In this document: positions 7,595 to 15,628 of the stretch, one piece after another
Layout of the letters: every line of letters begins with the position of its first letter
Numbering within the stretch: position 1 is the stretch's first letter
From: JBBDXA01 sp040902585
GTDB taxonomy: Bacteria; Planctomycetota; Phycisphaerae; Phycisphaerales; Phycisphaeraceae
Assembly (NCBI GenBank): GCA_040902585.1
Contig: JBBDXA010000040.1
Location: 1-47,256, forward strand
Length of the DNA: 47,256 nt
Direction: 5' to 3'
Program-made: the position numbers and the translations under genes
Notes under the pieces: model-generated
The model's input: the letters and a program-made list of their open reading frames with translations, nothing else
Database searches by the model: none
Told to the model about the DNA's origin: nothing

Positions 7595-8830
7595 TTACTT
7601 TCTTCCGATGCAATACAACATCTCCTGCCGCGACGCGCCCTTCCCGCTCGCCGTGCGCAGATAGATGCGGCTGTCGACAATCGAAATCGTCGAGAACCCT
7701 TCCTCCCCAAGCTGATTCGTGGCGACCAGATCGAACGCCTTCGGATCGGCTTTGAACACGAACATCGTGCCTTTCTCGTTGGCGGCGTAGATGTGGCCGT
7801 TGGCGAGAACCGGTGATGCGCTGACCGGGCCGCCCAGGCGCTGGGACCACATCTCCTTGCCATCGGTCGCGCGCCAGCAGTGGGCGAAGCCGCGATCGGT
7901 GAAGGCGTAGACGTGGCCCTGGTGGACGAGGATGGATTGTTCGTAGCAGCCCTGATCGTTGCGCCACAGCACGGTGCCTGAGCCATCCGCCTTCACCGCC
8001 AGGGTCTCGCGCTTGGGGAAGCCGCCGCTGGCGAAGACGACATCGCCTTCCCACACGGCGGTGCCGCAGGTGGCTTTGGCGATGCCGGCGGCGGACCAGA
8101 GTTCGCGGCCGGTGGCGGGATCGAAGCTGGTGAGCTTGTCATCGCCTGAAAGCAGGAGCTGATCGCGCCCGGCGATCTTTCCCACCACGGGCGAGGAGTA
8201 GCTGGTGTTGGCGGGGCGATCGATGCGCCAGAGTTGCGTGCCGTTGTTGATATCGAACGCGCCCATCCAGCCGTCTTCGAACTCGCTGGTGACGAGGATG
8301 GTGTTGTTGTGGATGGCGGGCGTCGGGCCGTAGCCGAATTGATACATGCGCGGCTTGTAATCGCCCACGTGTTTCTGCCAGTTGATTTTGCCGTCGATCG
8401 TGAGCGAGGTGAGCTGCACCTGGTCCTTGCTGATGAAGGTGGCGATGAGTCGCGTGCCGTCGAAGGCGAGGGTGCTGGTGGCGTTGGAGTTGTTTTTGTG
8501 GACTTTGGTCTGAAGGTTGCCGCGGTTGACGAGGGTGGACCATTTCTCGCGGCCGGTGGCGCGATCGAAGCAGAGAACGGTCTGCGTCTGCTTCGATTCG
8601 TCAGCGGTGGTGAGCAGCACGCGATCGCCGACAATGATGGGCGAAGAGCGGCCGAAGCCCGCGATGGGGGCCTTCCAGAGGATGTTGGTTTTTTCATCCC
8701 ACAACGTCACCGGCGTCTGGTTCGGCGCGGCGACGTTGTTCAGGTTCGGCCCGCGCCATTGCGGCCATCCTCCGGTGTCATTCGCGAAGGCAGGGGTGGC
8801 CAGAAGCAACAGGGCGATGAGTAAGCGCAT
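7595..8830 (-). CDS. Secreted PQQ-like beta-propeller protein
   Basis: 411 residues, signal peptide MRLLIALLLLATPAFA, then the opening WPQWRGPNLNN that marks planctomycete PQQ-propeller proteins. Repeated blades of the form FDRATGREKW, FDINNGTQLW and FDPATGRELW each carry the tryptophan-docking ending. It resembles the repeat part of quinoprotein dehydrogenases or BamB but lacks a visible enzyme domain, so a binding or scaffold role is as likely as catalysis. It is the gene after rpmH on the minus strand, separated from it by a terminator and a hairpin repeat. A paralogue is at 33537-34826. Confidence 0.85.
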   Translation of the reverse strand: MRLLIALLLLATPAFANDTGGWPQWRGPNLNNVAAPNQTPVTLWDEKTNILWKAPIAGFGRSSPIIVGDRVLLTTADESKQTQTVLCFDRATGREKWSTLVNRGNLQTKVHKNNSNATSTLAFDGTRLIATFISKDQVQLTSLTIDGKINWQKHVGDYKPRMYQFGYGPTPAIHNNTILVTSEFEDGWMGAFDINNGTQLWRIDRPANTSYSSPVVGKIAGRDQLLLSGDDKLTSFDPATGRELWSAAGIAKATCGTAVWEGDVVFASGGFPKRETLAVKADGSGTVLWRNDQGCYEQSILVHQGHVYAFTDRGFAHCWRATDGKEMWSQRLGGPVSASPVLANGHIYAANEKGTMFVFKADPKAFDLVATNQLGEEGFSTISIVDSRIYLRTASGKGASRQEMLYCIGRK

Positions 8831-8885
8831 GAGGTAAGTCCAAGGGTAATGCCACAGTGTAATGCGGTGGCGCAGGATTCAATGT

Positions 8886-8921
8886 TTAGCGGGAGCACCG
8901 CAGGTGCCCGCGTGGCGCTAA
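8886..8921. repeat. Intergenic hairpin element (TTAGCGG type)
   Basis: Starts TTAGCGG and ends CGCTAA, with an inner stem GCACC, loop GCA, GGTGC. It belongs to the dispersed hairpin family described in the findings: ends are shared with copies at 32277 and 34838, while the stem sequence differs in a compensating way. Confidence 0.6.
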
Positions 8922-8941
8922 CCGAAGGCTGCCGCGCAATG

Positions 8942-8968
8942 AAAAACCCCGCGCAGGGGCACGGGGTC
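8942..8968 (-). terminator. Intrinsic terminator of rpmH
   Basis: On the minus strand ACCCCG, loop of ten bases, CGGGGT, then TTTT. It starts 24 bases after the rpmH stop codon. Confidence 0.75.
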
Positions 8969-8991
8969 TGAATGATTCGTCAAACGAGGTC

Positions 8992-9147
8992 TTACGCCCC
9001 CGGGGCGCGGCGGACGTTGACCTTGCGGCCCACGCGACGCTTGCGGTTGATCGTCTTGCGACCGTTGGCCGTCTTCATGCGGTTGCGGAAACCGAGCTTG
9101 CGGGTCCGCTTCTTGAGGCTGCGCTTCTTGGGATAATGCGTAGGCAT
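8992..9147 (-). CDS. rpmH: 50S ribosomal protein bL34
   Basis: 51 residues beginning MPTHYPKKRSLKKR and containing the L34 core RKLGFRNRMKTANGRKTINR, followed by KRRVGRKVNVRR. This is a small, very basic protein of the large ribosomal subunit. The start at 9147 is the only Met giving the core in frame. The usual downstream partner rnpA is absent: a terminator and a PQQ-propeller gene follow. The ribosome-binding region consists of heptamer repeats, with an AGGA on the minus strand 9 bases before the start. Confidence 0.93.
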   Translation of the reverse strand: MPTHYPKKRSLKKRTRKLGFRNRMKTANGRKTINRKRRVGRKVNVRRAPGA

Positions 9148-9151
9148 GGGG

Positions 9152-9189
9152 GTGAGTCCTGAGTCCTGAGTCTTGAGTCCTGGGTCTTG
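9152..9189. repeat. Heptamer microsatellite before rpmH
   Basis: Four to five slightly varied copies of GAGTCCT in tandem. On the minus strand each copy reads AGGACTC, so the array supplies several AGGA sequences just upstream of the rpmH start codon. Related arrays are at 2331-2363 and 17151-17180. Confidence 0.7.
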
Positions 9190-9190
9190 A

Positions 9191-9239
9191 GGTGGGACCG
9201 CACGGGTCTCGTCGCAGAGCCTCCGCGACCCGTGGCACC
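9191..9239. repeat. Intergenic hairpin element (GTGCCA type)
   Basis: CACGGGTC (9201-9208) pairs perfectly with GACCCGTG (9227-9234), and an outer GGTG/CACC pair encloses it. The right end GTGGCACCC resembles the ends of the element at 25881-25984. It lies between the large propeller gene and rpmH. Confidence 0.55.
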
Positions 9240-9248
9240 CAATCCAAG

Positions 9249-11852
9249 TTACTTGATTTCCACCACCTCGGCCACGTACTGGGTATTGCCCAGTGCGTCG
9301 CTCGCCCGCAGGGTAATCACGTGCGATCCAGCCGAGAGCCCGGCAATCTTAACGGTAATTGTTTCCTTTGTCGAGTCGAAGATCAGGTCGTCGGGAAGGA
9401 CCGGTTTCCACTGGTTGGCCGTGTCCACCGCGTAGTACACCGCCTTGATGGCCGAGAGATTGTCCGTCACGGTCGCGGACATGGTGACCACGCCATTTTC
9501 CACCCGCGTCTGCCGCTCGGCAATCGCCGGCGGCGTGTTGTCGATCAGCACCGGATCGCTCTGTCGGCTGGCGGTGCGGGCCATGGTTTCCGGGTTGTCC
9601 GGCGCATCCGAAGCGGTCACACGGATGATGTACCTGCCATCGGGCACGCGCTTGGTCTGCCAGGCGTAGGTGGTCGCATCCAGGTCCTCCGCCAGCGGGA
9701 GCCACTTCTTCGTGCCGGCCATCTGATACTCCAGGGTGTAACGCATCGCGTCACCGTTGGCATCACTCGCTTCCCAGTCGATGTTCAGGACCACCTGCTC
9801 CGCCGGGGCCGCATCGGCGGCACCTGTGCCGGCGCGGGGGGCGGGGCGGGCGGCACCGGGATAGTTGGTGCGCACGGCATTGACGCTCGGCCGAATGTTG
9901 GGCACCACGTACGCCAGCGACACGCGATCGACCACAGCCGTGTCTTTGCCGTTGCCCGTGATGACAAAGCGATACTGAAGGAACCGCGCGGGCGGACTGG
10001 TGATGGTGATCTCACGAGGCGTCAGCGGAGTGACCGCATCTTCAGGCATGAGATTGCGCGGCACGGACCACTTGCTCCATGCAGCCCGATCCGGGTCCTG
10101 CACATTACCGCTGCGCGTCTGCACGCCGACGCTGGTGCCTGCCGGGATGCCCGCGGTGATCAGCAGCTTGCCCCACAGGCTGATCTGGCTGGCGTCCATC
10201 ACGGTGCTGGTGTACGTGCCGGTGGTGGCGAAACTTTCATCAAGGCGAACGAGCGTCGCCGGGTTGGCGGTGCCTACGAGCACGCGGCCGTCCGCGCCTT
10301 TCATCAGCGCGGGTACCTGCGCCGGTTCAAGGTCGGCGACGATCGTCGTTTCTTCCCCGGCAACATCGACGCGAAAGAGCTGCCCTTCGTTGCCGGTCGC
10401 GACGAGCAGGCGATCGCCGTCATCGAGAATGCGCAGGATCATCGCCGTCTCACGGAAGACCTCGGCTACGAAGCCGCCGGTGTCGATGCGATAGACCGCG
10501 TTGCCCTGTTTGGCGGCCGCCCCTGCGCGACCGGTGGGTCGCGAAGGGGTAGTGACGCCTGCGCGGCGCGAAGGCGAAGGCGTGAGCGAAGGATTGGTCT
10601 GAAGCTCACCGGTCTGCCGGGCCTTTTGCAGGCGACTTTGAATCTCTTCGCGAAGCTGGTCGTATTGTTCAGGCGTCGGCGGCACGGGTTCGGCGCTGGC
10701 GACGGTGGCGGAGCCGTTGGCGGTTGCCGTGTCGGCCGGGGCGACATTCGCCGCGCCGGGCGTCGTGGCCTTGCCATCGGGTTTGTCGCCGTTCTTGGGC
10801 GGCTCGGGAGGCTTGGGGCGCGGGGGGATGGGCAGCTCGGGCGTGTCGATCTTGGGAGTTTCCTTCGCGGGCCGACCTTCTTCCTTGGCGGCGGCGGCTT
10901 CGAGACGACCGGGCCGGGCCTGATCCGCATCGGCGGTGCCGGCGTAGACCGTGCCATCGGCCAGTACGAGCAGGGCCCCGATTTCAGGCTCGGGCGCATC
11001 GAAGAGCACGAACGGCTCAGCAATGCCGCCGGGCTGCATCGTCACGCGATACACCAGGCCATCGGTATCGGTGCCGGCGTAAATCCGCCCCTGCCGATCG
11101 CGGCCGAGACAGAGAATGTTCGCCTGCGCCGAGTCGTAAAGCACGCGAACGCCGGCCGGCAGAGCCTTGGGCTTTTCTTCTTCCTTGGGCTTGTCCGTTT
11201 TGGGCGCGTCTTCTTTTTTCGTGTCATCCTTCTTCGCGACGGGGTCAGCCTTGGGCGCTTCGTCCACCGGCACGGGCTTGGGCGGCTCGGCTGGCTTGGT
11301 CGCGGCGGCGAAGACTTCCGTCAGGTTCACGTGCAGCAGTTTGCCTTCGATGCCCGTGGCCAGATACACATCATTGCCATCAACCAGCGTGTCCCAGATG
11401 TAACGGATGCCGGGCAGCTCGACGAGCGTGCGGATCTTGTCGCCATCGAGAATCGCCAGCCGACTCGTCTCGCCGCTGATGGCCAGGATCAGGCTGCCGT
11501 CGGCCGCCTGATCGAGCGCGAAGATCTGCTCCTGGCTCAGGTCAGCGACCTGTTCGATCTTGTCCGCCCGGCGGCGAAGCAACCGGCCTTCGGGGCCGGC
11601 GGCGAGGTAGATGTCGCCGTTGGCGGTCCCGCGCATGTCATAGATGATGTTCACGCCTTCGGGCATCGTGCCCACCACGGTCGAACCGGTCGCCAGCTTG
11701 ATGTCACCCAGGTTCGTCACCACGACGCCTTCGGTGTCGCCGGGCTCGAAGTCCGCCTCGGTGGTGTGCGTCCAGTTGCCGGGCTGAATGGCAAAGGCCG
11801 CGGTGGTGACGGCGAGCGTCAAGGTGAAGGTTGCAATGGAACGAATAGGCAT
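9249..11852 (-). CDS. Large secreted propeller protein with Lys/Pro/Glu linkers
   Basis: 867 residues with a signal peptide (to about residue 21, AFA). Residues 30-180 contain propeller-like repeats such as GDIYLAAGPEGRLLRR and NDVYLATGIEGKLLHV. A charged low-complexity linker of Lys, Pro, Glu and Asp follows (about 184-232), then more propeller repeats (GRIYAGTDTDGLVYRV), a second Pro-rich linker, and a C-terminal half with beta-sandwich character. That half includes WEASDANGDAMRYTLEYQ and VRVTASDAPDNP-like text typical of fibronectin/Ig domains, ending in SHVITLRASDALGN. No catalytic motif is evident. It is probably periplasmic or surface-exposed. The function is unknown to me. Confidence 0.8.
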   Translation of the reverse strand: MPIRSIATFTLTLAVTTAAFAIQPGNWTHTTEADFEPGDTEGVVVTNLGDIKLATGSTVVGTMPEGVNIIYDMRGTANGDIYLAAGPEGRLLRRRADKIEQVADLSQEQIFALDQAADGSLILAISGETSRLAILDGDKIRTLVELPGIRYIWDTLVDGNDVYLATGIEGKLLHVNLTEVFAAATKPAEPPKPVPVDEAPKADPVAKKDDTKKEDAPKTDKPKEEEKPKALPAGVRVLYDSAQANILCLGRDRQGRIYAGTDTDGLVYRVTMQPGGIAEPFVLFDAPEPEIGALLVLADGTVYAGTADADQARPGRLEAAAAKEEGRPAKETPKIDTPELPIPPRPKPPEPPKNGDKPDGKATTPGAANVAPADTATANGSATVASAEPVPPTPEQYDQLREEIQSRLQKARQTGELQTNPSLTPSPSRRAGVTTPSRPTGRAGAAAKQGNAVYRIDTGGFVAEVFRETAMILRILDDGDRLLVATGNEGQLFRVDVAGEETTIVADLEPAQVPALMKGADGRVLVGTANPATLVRLDESFATTGTYTSTVMDASQISLWGKLLITAGIPAGTSVGVQTRSGNVQDPDRAAWSKWSVPRNLMPEDAVTPLTPREITITSPPARFLQYRFVITGNGKDTAVVDRVSLAYVVPNIRPSVNAVRTNYPGAARPAPRAGTGAADAAPAEQVVLNIDWEASDANGDAMRYTLEYQMAGTKKWLPLAEDLDATTYAWQTKRVPDGRYIIRVTASDAPDNPETMARTASRQSDPVLIDNTPPAIAERQTRVENGVVTMSATVTDNLSAIKAVYYAVDTANQWKPVLPDDLIFDSTKETITVKIAGLSAGSHVITLRASDALGNTQYVAEVVEIK

Positions 11853-11875
11853 GGGGCGTCCTCGGTGTGCGAAAA

Positions 11876-12003
11876 CTCAATCTTCAAGCTTCAAATCTCA
11901 AACAAATCTCAAAGGGAAGAAACCTCAAATCCCGAATCTCAAGTTTGATATTTTCCTCTTTGGAGCTTGTTTGTGATTTGGATCTTTTGTCTTTGTGATT
12001 TCC
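11876..12003. repeat. A/T-rich inverted repeat region
   Basis: Left part is rich in CTTCAAATCTCAAAC and the right part in TTTGTGATTTGGA and GTCTTTGTGATTT. The two parts are imperfect inverted copies. The same words recur at 15157-15333 and 46722-46890. No strong GC hairpin lies in the middle here, unlike the other two sites. Confidence 0.6.
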
Positions 12004-12006
12004 CTT

Positions 12007-14040
12007 TCAGGGCTTCGCGTCCTTCTTCACTTCAATCTCAAGCTGCGCTTCACCCACCACCGCGCCGCTGAGCGTCGTCGTTTCCACCACCCAGTCCGAC
12101 AGCGGCGTCGAAACCGTGTTCTGGCTCGAGGCGATCAGGGCGCGCCGGCTCGAAGGCAACCGCGGCATCTCGTTGCGGCCCACCGCGATGCCGTTCTGCG
12201 GCAACATCATCACCACGTACAGCGCATCCTGCTTGATCGCAGTGATCGTCTTCACCGCTTCGTAAAGATCATCCACCGTCGTCGTCGTCATCAGGTGCGG
12301 CCGCGTCTGGAACAACATCCGGTTGTACGTCCGCCCGTCGCCGATGGCCATCAGATACCGGCCCTCAGGCACGCTGTCAGGCACCGTCAATGTCACGCGC
12401 TTCAGGTAACGCTTGCCGCCGTAAGGCTGGAGCGTGACCATGATGTCAATCTTCTCGCCCGGCTGCACCGTGCTCTTGTCAATCCGCGCGCCGATCAGAT
12501 TGATCGATTCAATCTTCGGCGTCACATCCAGCGTCAGATCAAGTGACTTCAGTTGCAAAGGCTCGTGCTGGTTCTGAACCATGGTCGCGATCGGCGGAAC
12601 CAGTTCGAACATCAGCCGCTGATCCGCGGCAGGGGACATGACGGAGTTGAGCTGAATCTTGCGATCGCCGCTGAAAACGACGGTGCCGGTGAGGCGAAGC
12701 GTGTTCTCCGTGGGCAGGTTTTGCTCGGCGGTCAGGCTTTGCAGGGCCACGGTCGCGGCGAGCGAAGGCGTGAGGCGTTCGTGATTCACGACCTGATATT
12801 TGTAGCTGTAGCTCTTGCCGCCGATGTTGACTTTCACATTGACCGGCGCGGTGGTGAACTTGATGCCGGGCGCGCCCGCGACAGCCGAGGCATCATCGCG
12901 CAGGATGGTGCCTTTGATGACCGCGCTGCCGCCGAGTTTGAAGCTGCCCGAGAGACGGGGCACGATGAAGTGAACGTAACCGGTGGCCATAGGCACGGCC
13001 GAATCGCCCATGCCGAACATCGGATGCCCGAAGCCCAGCACGCGCCCGTCAGGAAGCACATCCGTCACCGTGCCTGTCGCGGAAAGGTCCGCATCGCCGA
13101 ACGCCAGCGGTATCGCCAGCACGCTGCCCGGCGCGAACTTGATCGCCTTGGCATCGGTACCCGGCGGCGGCATCCCCGCGCTGATGCCGGCCGGGGCCTG
13201 CATCGGCGTGATGCCGATCGGTTCAAACAGCGGTGCCAGCGCCCGCGCCGTCGATTCATTTGAAACAGACATCGGCAGCATCAGCCGCATCGGCTTGCCT
13301 TCAAGCTCCGCAGGCCAGGCGTCAGGCACAATTGCATCATTCGCGCCATGCGCATCATCGCGGGCCGGCCTGTCGATCTTCACACCCGTCAACCGCGCGA
13401 ACGTCTCCGTCTTCCACGTCATGTCTTCACTGAGCGATTCCTTCTTCGCGCTGCGCAGGAGATCAATCAGCGTCGCGCCGATCGCAGCCGCTTGCGGCTT
13501 CGCACTCTTCTCCGCTCCCGCTCCCACTCCTTCCTCCTTCTCCCCAACCTTAATATGCGACCCCGTCTGTCGCATCAGCTCGATCGGCTGCACCCCCGCG
13601 AAGCAGCCCTTCGTGCCGCCGAATCCGAAGGCGAACGCGCCGATGAGTTTGCCGCCTTTGCCCACTTCCTGCTTTTCGCCTTCGTCCCAGAGATAGATGG
13701 GCGATCCGCTCATGCCTGAGACGGGGCCGGATTTTTCCAGGCGTTCATCGGGGCAGTGAATCCAGATCACGCCGCGCTTGGGGGCGAAGTCGCGCATGAC
13801 GGAAATGACCACCACGGGGAAGGCTTCGATCTTGTCGCCGTGAAACACGGTGAGGCCGTATCCCTTGGCGCCGATTTTGATCTGATCGATGGGCAGGATG
13901 GGCGTGAGTGCTGCCGGCCCGCTCGGTTCTTCGCCTTGCGCCAGCACCGGCGTCGCCAGGGCGGCGACCATCACCATAAGGCAGGCGGCGAGGGTTGAGA
14001 TGAATTTGAAGATTCTCGTCGCTTCTCGGTGAATGGTCAT
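12007..14040 (-). CDS. SpoIVB-like S55 peptidase-domain secreted protein
   Basis: 677 residues from the ATG at 14040, giving a signal peptide (hydrophobic 12-33, ending VLAQG). Residues about 50-155 match the S55 (SpoIVB peptidase) domain: IKIGAKGYGLTVFHGDKIEAF, then GPVSGMSGSPIYL with the candidate nucleophile S111, then GKLIGAFAFGF and GCFAGVQPIE. A long C-terminal part with beta-rich text follows. There is no PDZ domain as in Bacillus SpoIVB. This is a non-spore-former, so the substrate is unknown. The open frame runs further upstream, but only this start gives a signal peptide. Residues about 178-184 (SAKPQAA) come from a palindromic repeat. Confidence 0.8.
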   Translation of the reverse strand: MTIHREATRIFKFISTLAACLMVMVAALATPVLAQGEEPSGPAALTPILPIDQIKIGAKGYGLTVFHGDKIEAFPVVVISVMRDFAPKRGVIWIHCPDERLEKSGPVSGMSGSPIYLWDEGEKQEVGKGGKLIGAFAFGFGGTKGCFAGVQPIELMRQTGSHIKVGEKEEGVGAGAEKSAKPQAAAIGATLIDLLRSAKKESLSEDMTWKTETFARLTGVKIDRPARDDAHGANDAIVPDAWPAELEGKPMRLMLPMSVSNESTARALAPLFEPIGITPMQAPAGISAGMPPPGTDAKAIKFAPGSVLAIPLAFGDADLSATGTVTDVLPDGRVLGFGHPMFGMGDSAVPMATGYVHFIVPRLSGSFKLGGSAVIKGTILRDDASAVAGAPGIKFTTAPVNVKVNIGGKSYSYKYQVVNHERLTPSLAATVALQSLTAEQNLPTENTLRLTGTVVFSGDRKIQLNSVMSPAADQRLMFELVPPIATMVQNQHEPLQLKSLDLTLDVTPKIESINLIGARIDKSTVQPGEKIDIMVTLQPYGGKRYLKRVTLTVPDSVPEGRYLMAIGDGRTYNRMLFQTRPHLMTTTTVDDLYEAVKTITAIKQDALYVVMMLPQNGIAVGRNEMPRLPSSRRALIASSQNTVSTPLSDWVVETTTLSGAVVGEAQLEIEVKKDAKP
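13487..13507. repeat. Coding palindromic repeat copy in the S55 gene
   Basis: GCCGCTTGCGGC followed by TTCGCACTC. It is read in frame on the minus strand as SAKPQAA inside the protein. The identical 21-base unit is at 16450-16470, and a one-base variant is at 16426-16446, both in bcp. Confidence 0.75.
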
Positions 14041-14342
14041 TGATGCACAGTAGCCTTTGCGGTTATCATTGACAAGAGTTGCGTGAACCTTGTTTGAGGA
14101 ACGCGCGAATTGGTGAGCTGCGACGATGTGCCGATACGGCTGGATGGAACGCCTCGAACGCCTCGAAGGCGTCGATCCGGGTCGGGAATCGGAAAGCATC
14201 GCGGCCAGCGCAGGCTGCTGCCGCATCGTCCCCGCTCTCCAACTCGTTGGGCCAATCCCGGCCCGATCCCTCACGCAGGACATCACGTCGTTTTGGGTCA
14301 CGGATTGCACCATGGAAGGTTTTCCCGCGCCGGACGATTGCC
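14041..14342. other. 302-base divergent intergenic region
   Basis: Lies between the S55 gene (minus) and rnc (plus). Besides the putative S55 promoter it contains a short inverted repeat ACGCCTCGA/TCGAAGGCGT near 14149-14172. No credible gene or RNA was seen, and no clear promoter for rnc could be picked out. Confidence 0.5.
14047..14075 (-). promoter_or_regulatory. Putative promoter of the S55 gene
   Basis: On the minus strand TTGTCA, 17 bases, TACTGT. The expected start point falls at or within a base or two of the ATG at 14040, which would give a leaderless mRNA; consistent with this, no Shine-Dalgarno sequence precedes that ATG. Confidence 0.4.
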
Positions 14343-15152
14343 ATGCTTGAAAAAGCCAACAAGGCCCTGGGTTATCGGTTCAAAGACGAGTCGCTGCTGA
14401 AGTCGGCAATGACGCACGCCTCCGTGGCGGAAACCCGCCTCCACAGCAATGAACGCATGGAGTTTCTCGGCGACGCCATTCTTGGATACGTCGTCTCTGA
14501 ATATCTATTCGATACTTTCCCGACCTATCTTGAGGGCGAACTGACCAAGATCAAGAGTGCCGTGGTCAGCCGGCGCGCCTGCGCGAAGATCAGCGAGGAA
14601 CTGGACCTCATCTCCATGCTCAGCCTGGGCAAGGGCATGAACGCTCACGCCAACCTGCCTTCCAGCGTCGCCGCGGCTGTGCTGGAATCCATCATCGCCG
14701 CCATCTATATGGACGGCGGCCTGCGACCGGCCCGCAAGTTCATCCTCAAACACATGGCCCCGCTCATCGTCGAAGCCGCCAAGAGCACCCACCAGGAAAA
14801 CTACAAGTCCGCCCTCCAGCACTACGCCCAGAAGAACATGCCCTGCAACCCCAGCTACGTGCTGCTCGACGAAAAAGGCCCGGATCACTGCAAGGCTTTT
14901 CAGGTCTGCGTCGAGATCGACGGCGATCGCTTCGGCCCCGCCTGGGCGAACTCCAAGAAGGACGCCGAGCAGCAGGCCGCGCTGATTGCCATGGGCGAGC
15001 TTCGGCTCATCAGCACCAACGAGGAAGGCATCGTCATCATTCACGAAGCGCCGATTCCCGCGGTGTCGAAGCGCAAGCGGAAGGCGAAAGACCACGACGG
15101 ACACGAGCCGGAGGTGCCGCTGATGGAAGAGCCGCCGGTCGTGGAGGCGTGA
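14343..15152 (+). CDS. rnc: Ribonuclease III
   Basis: Endonuclease for double-stranded RNA, processing rRNA precursors and mRNAs. 269 residues. The signature NERMEFLGDAILG is at 36-48 with E40 and D44 as metal ligands; a double-stranded-RNA-binding domain occupies about 158-228 (SALQHYAQK... KKDAEQQAALIAM). A Lys/Arg-rich tail follows. The third helix motif reads SVAAAVLESIIAAIYMDGG: E115 is kept, but the Asp found three residues before it in E. coli (D114) and Aquifex is Ala112. The ATG at 14343 gives the usual N-terminus. A bidirectional terminator follows. The family is certain; full catalytic strength is open because of Ala112. Confidence 0.95.
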   Translation: MLEKANKALGYRFKDESLLKSAMTHASVAETRLHSNERMEFLGDAILGYVVSEYLFDTFPTYLEGELTKIKSAVVSRRACAKISEELDLISMLSLGKGMNAHANLPSSVAAAVLESIIAAIYMDGGLRPARKFILKHMAPLIVEAAKSTHQENYKSALQHYAQKNMPCNPSYVLLDEKGPDHCKAFQVCVEIDGDRFGPAWANSKKDAEQQAALIAMGELRLISTNEEGIVIIHEAPIPAVSKRKRKAKDHDGHEPEVPLMEEPPVVEA

Positions 15153-15156
15153 GCTT

Positions 15157-15333
15157 ACAAATCACAAGTGGCAAACTTCAAATCACAAACAAGCTTCAAT
15201 TCGAAACAAGAACGAAAGCGGAGGAAATAAAAAGGGCCGGCGGATTCACCGCGGCCCTTTTGCCTTTGTTCATTTTGGAGCTTGATCGTTGTTTGTGCTT
15301 TGGAGCTTTCGTCTTTGCGATTTACCGCTTCGG
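15157..15333. repeat. A/T-rich inverted arms around a terminator
   Basis: Left arm 15157-15226 (ACTTCAAATCACAAAC, AAGCTTCAA) and right arm 15262-15333 (TTGGAGCTTGATC, GTTTGTGCTTTGGAGC) are imperfect inverted copies. The terminator hairpin is in the middle. The same design is seen at 46722-46890. Confidence 0.6.
15228..15261. terminator. Bidirectional intrinsic terminator between rnc and the DUF2934 gene
   Basis: AAAAGGGCCG, loop of 12 bases, CGGCCCTTTT. The A-run on the left and T-run on the right make it work for both converging genes. It lies 75 bases after rnc and 74 bases after the stop of the minus-strand gene. Confidence 0.85.
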
Positions 15334-15334
15334 T

Positions 15335-15610
15335 TCACGCTGCATTCGTCAGCTTGCATCCGCCGCACAATTCGATCTCAGCCTGACGCCAGTTCTCGGC
15401 ATCCTGTTCGCCGGGGTAGCCTTTGGCCGCCCAGATCTCGTACGCCTTCGCCGCGATCTGCTCGTACGAAGGCATCGGCTTCGTCGCGGCCTTGATCGGC
15501 ATCGAAGGCCTGCCGGCCTTCTCGGTCGGAATCGTCATCTTCACGACCGGCTCGCTGGAGGTCATCTGGGTCTTCTTCGTCGCACGCTTGGCAGTGGTTG
15601 CCTTTGCCAT
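15335..15610 (-). CDS. DUF2934-domain small basic protein
   Basis: 91 residues. An N-terminal Lys/Thr/Ala stretch (MAKATTAKRATKKTQ) resembles basic nucleic-acid-binding tails. The C-terminal half, YEQIAAKAYEIWAAKGYPG followed by QDAENWRQAEIEL, matches DUF2934, a short helical domain of unknown function common in soil bacteria and planctomycetes. Two Cys in LCGGCKL lie at the end. The start at 15610 has AAAGGA 8 bases upstream and is preferred to an upstream in-frame Met. It converges on rnc across the shared terminator. Confidence 0.8.
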   Translation of the reverse strand: MAKATTAKRATKKTQMTSSEPVVKMTIPTEKAGRPSMPIKAATKPMPSYEQIAAKAYEIWAAKGYPGEQDAENWRQAEIELCGGCKLTNAA

Positions 15611-15628
15611 TGGAGAATCCTTTCCCAC

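Noticed and set aside
9192..11948. A 918-codon open frame on the plus strand opposite the large propeller gene.
   Set aside because: Its composition is the Arg/His/Gly-rich shadow of a GC-rich gene; the minus-strand frame has a signal peptide and domain repeats.
14041..14313. Upstream extension of the S55 protein by about 90 residues.
   Set aside because: It would bury the signal peptide and it overlaps the divergent promoter region.
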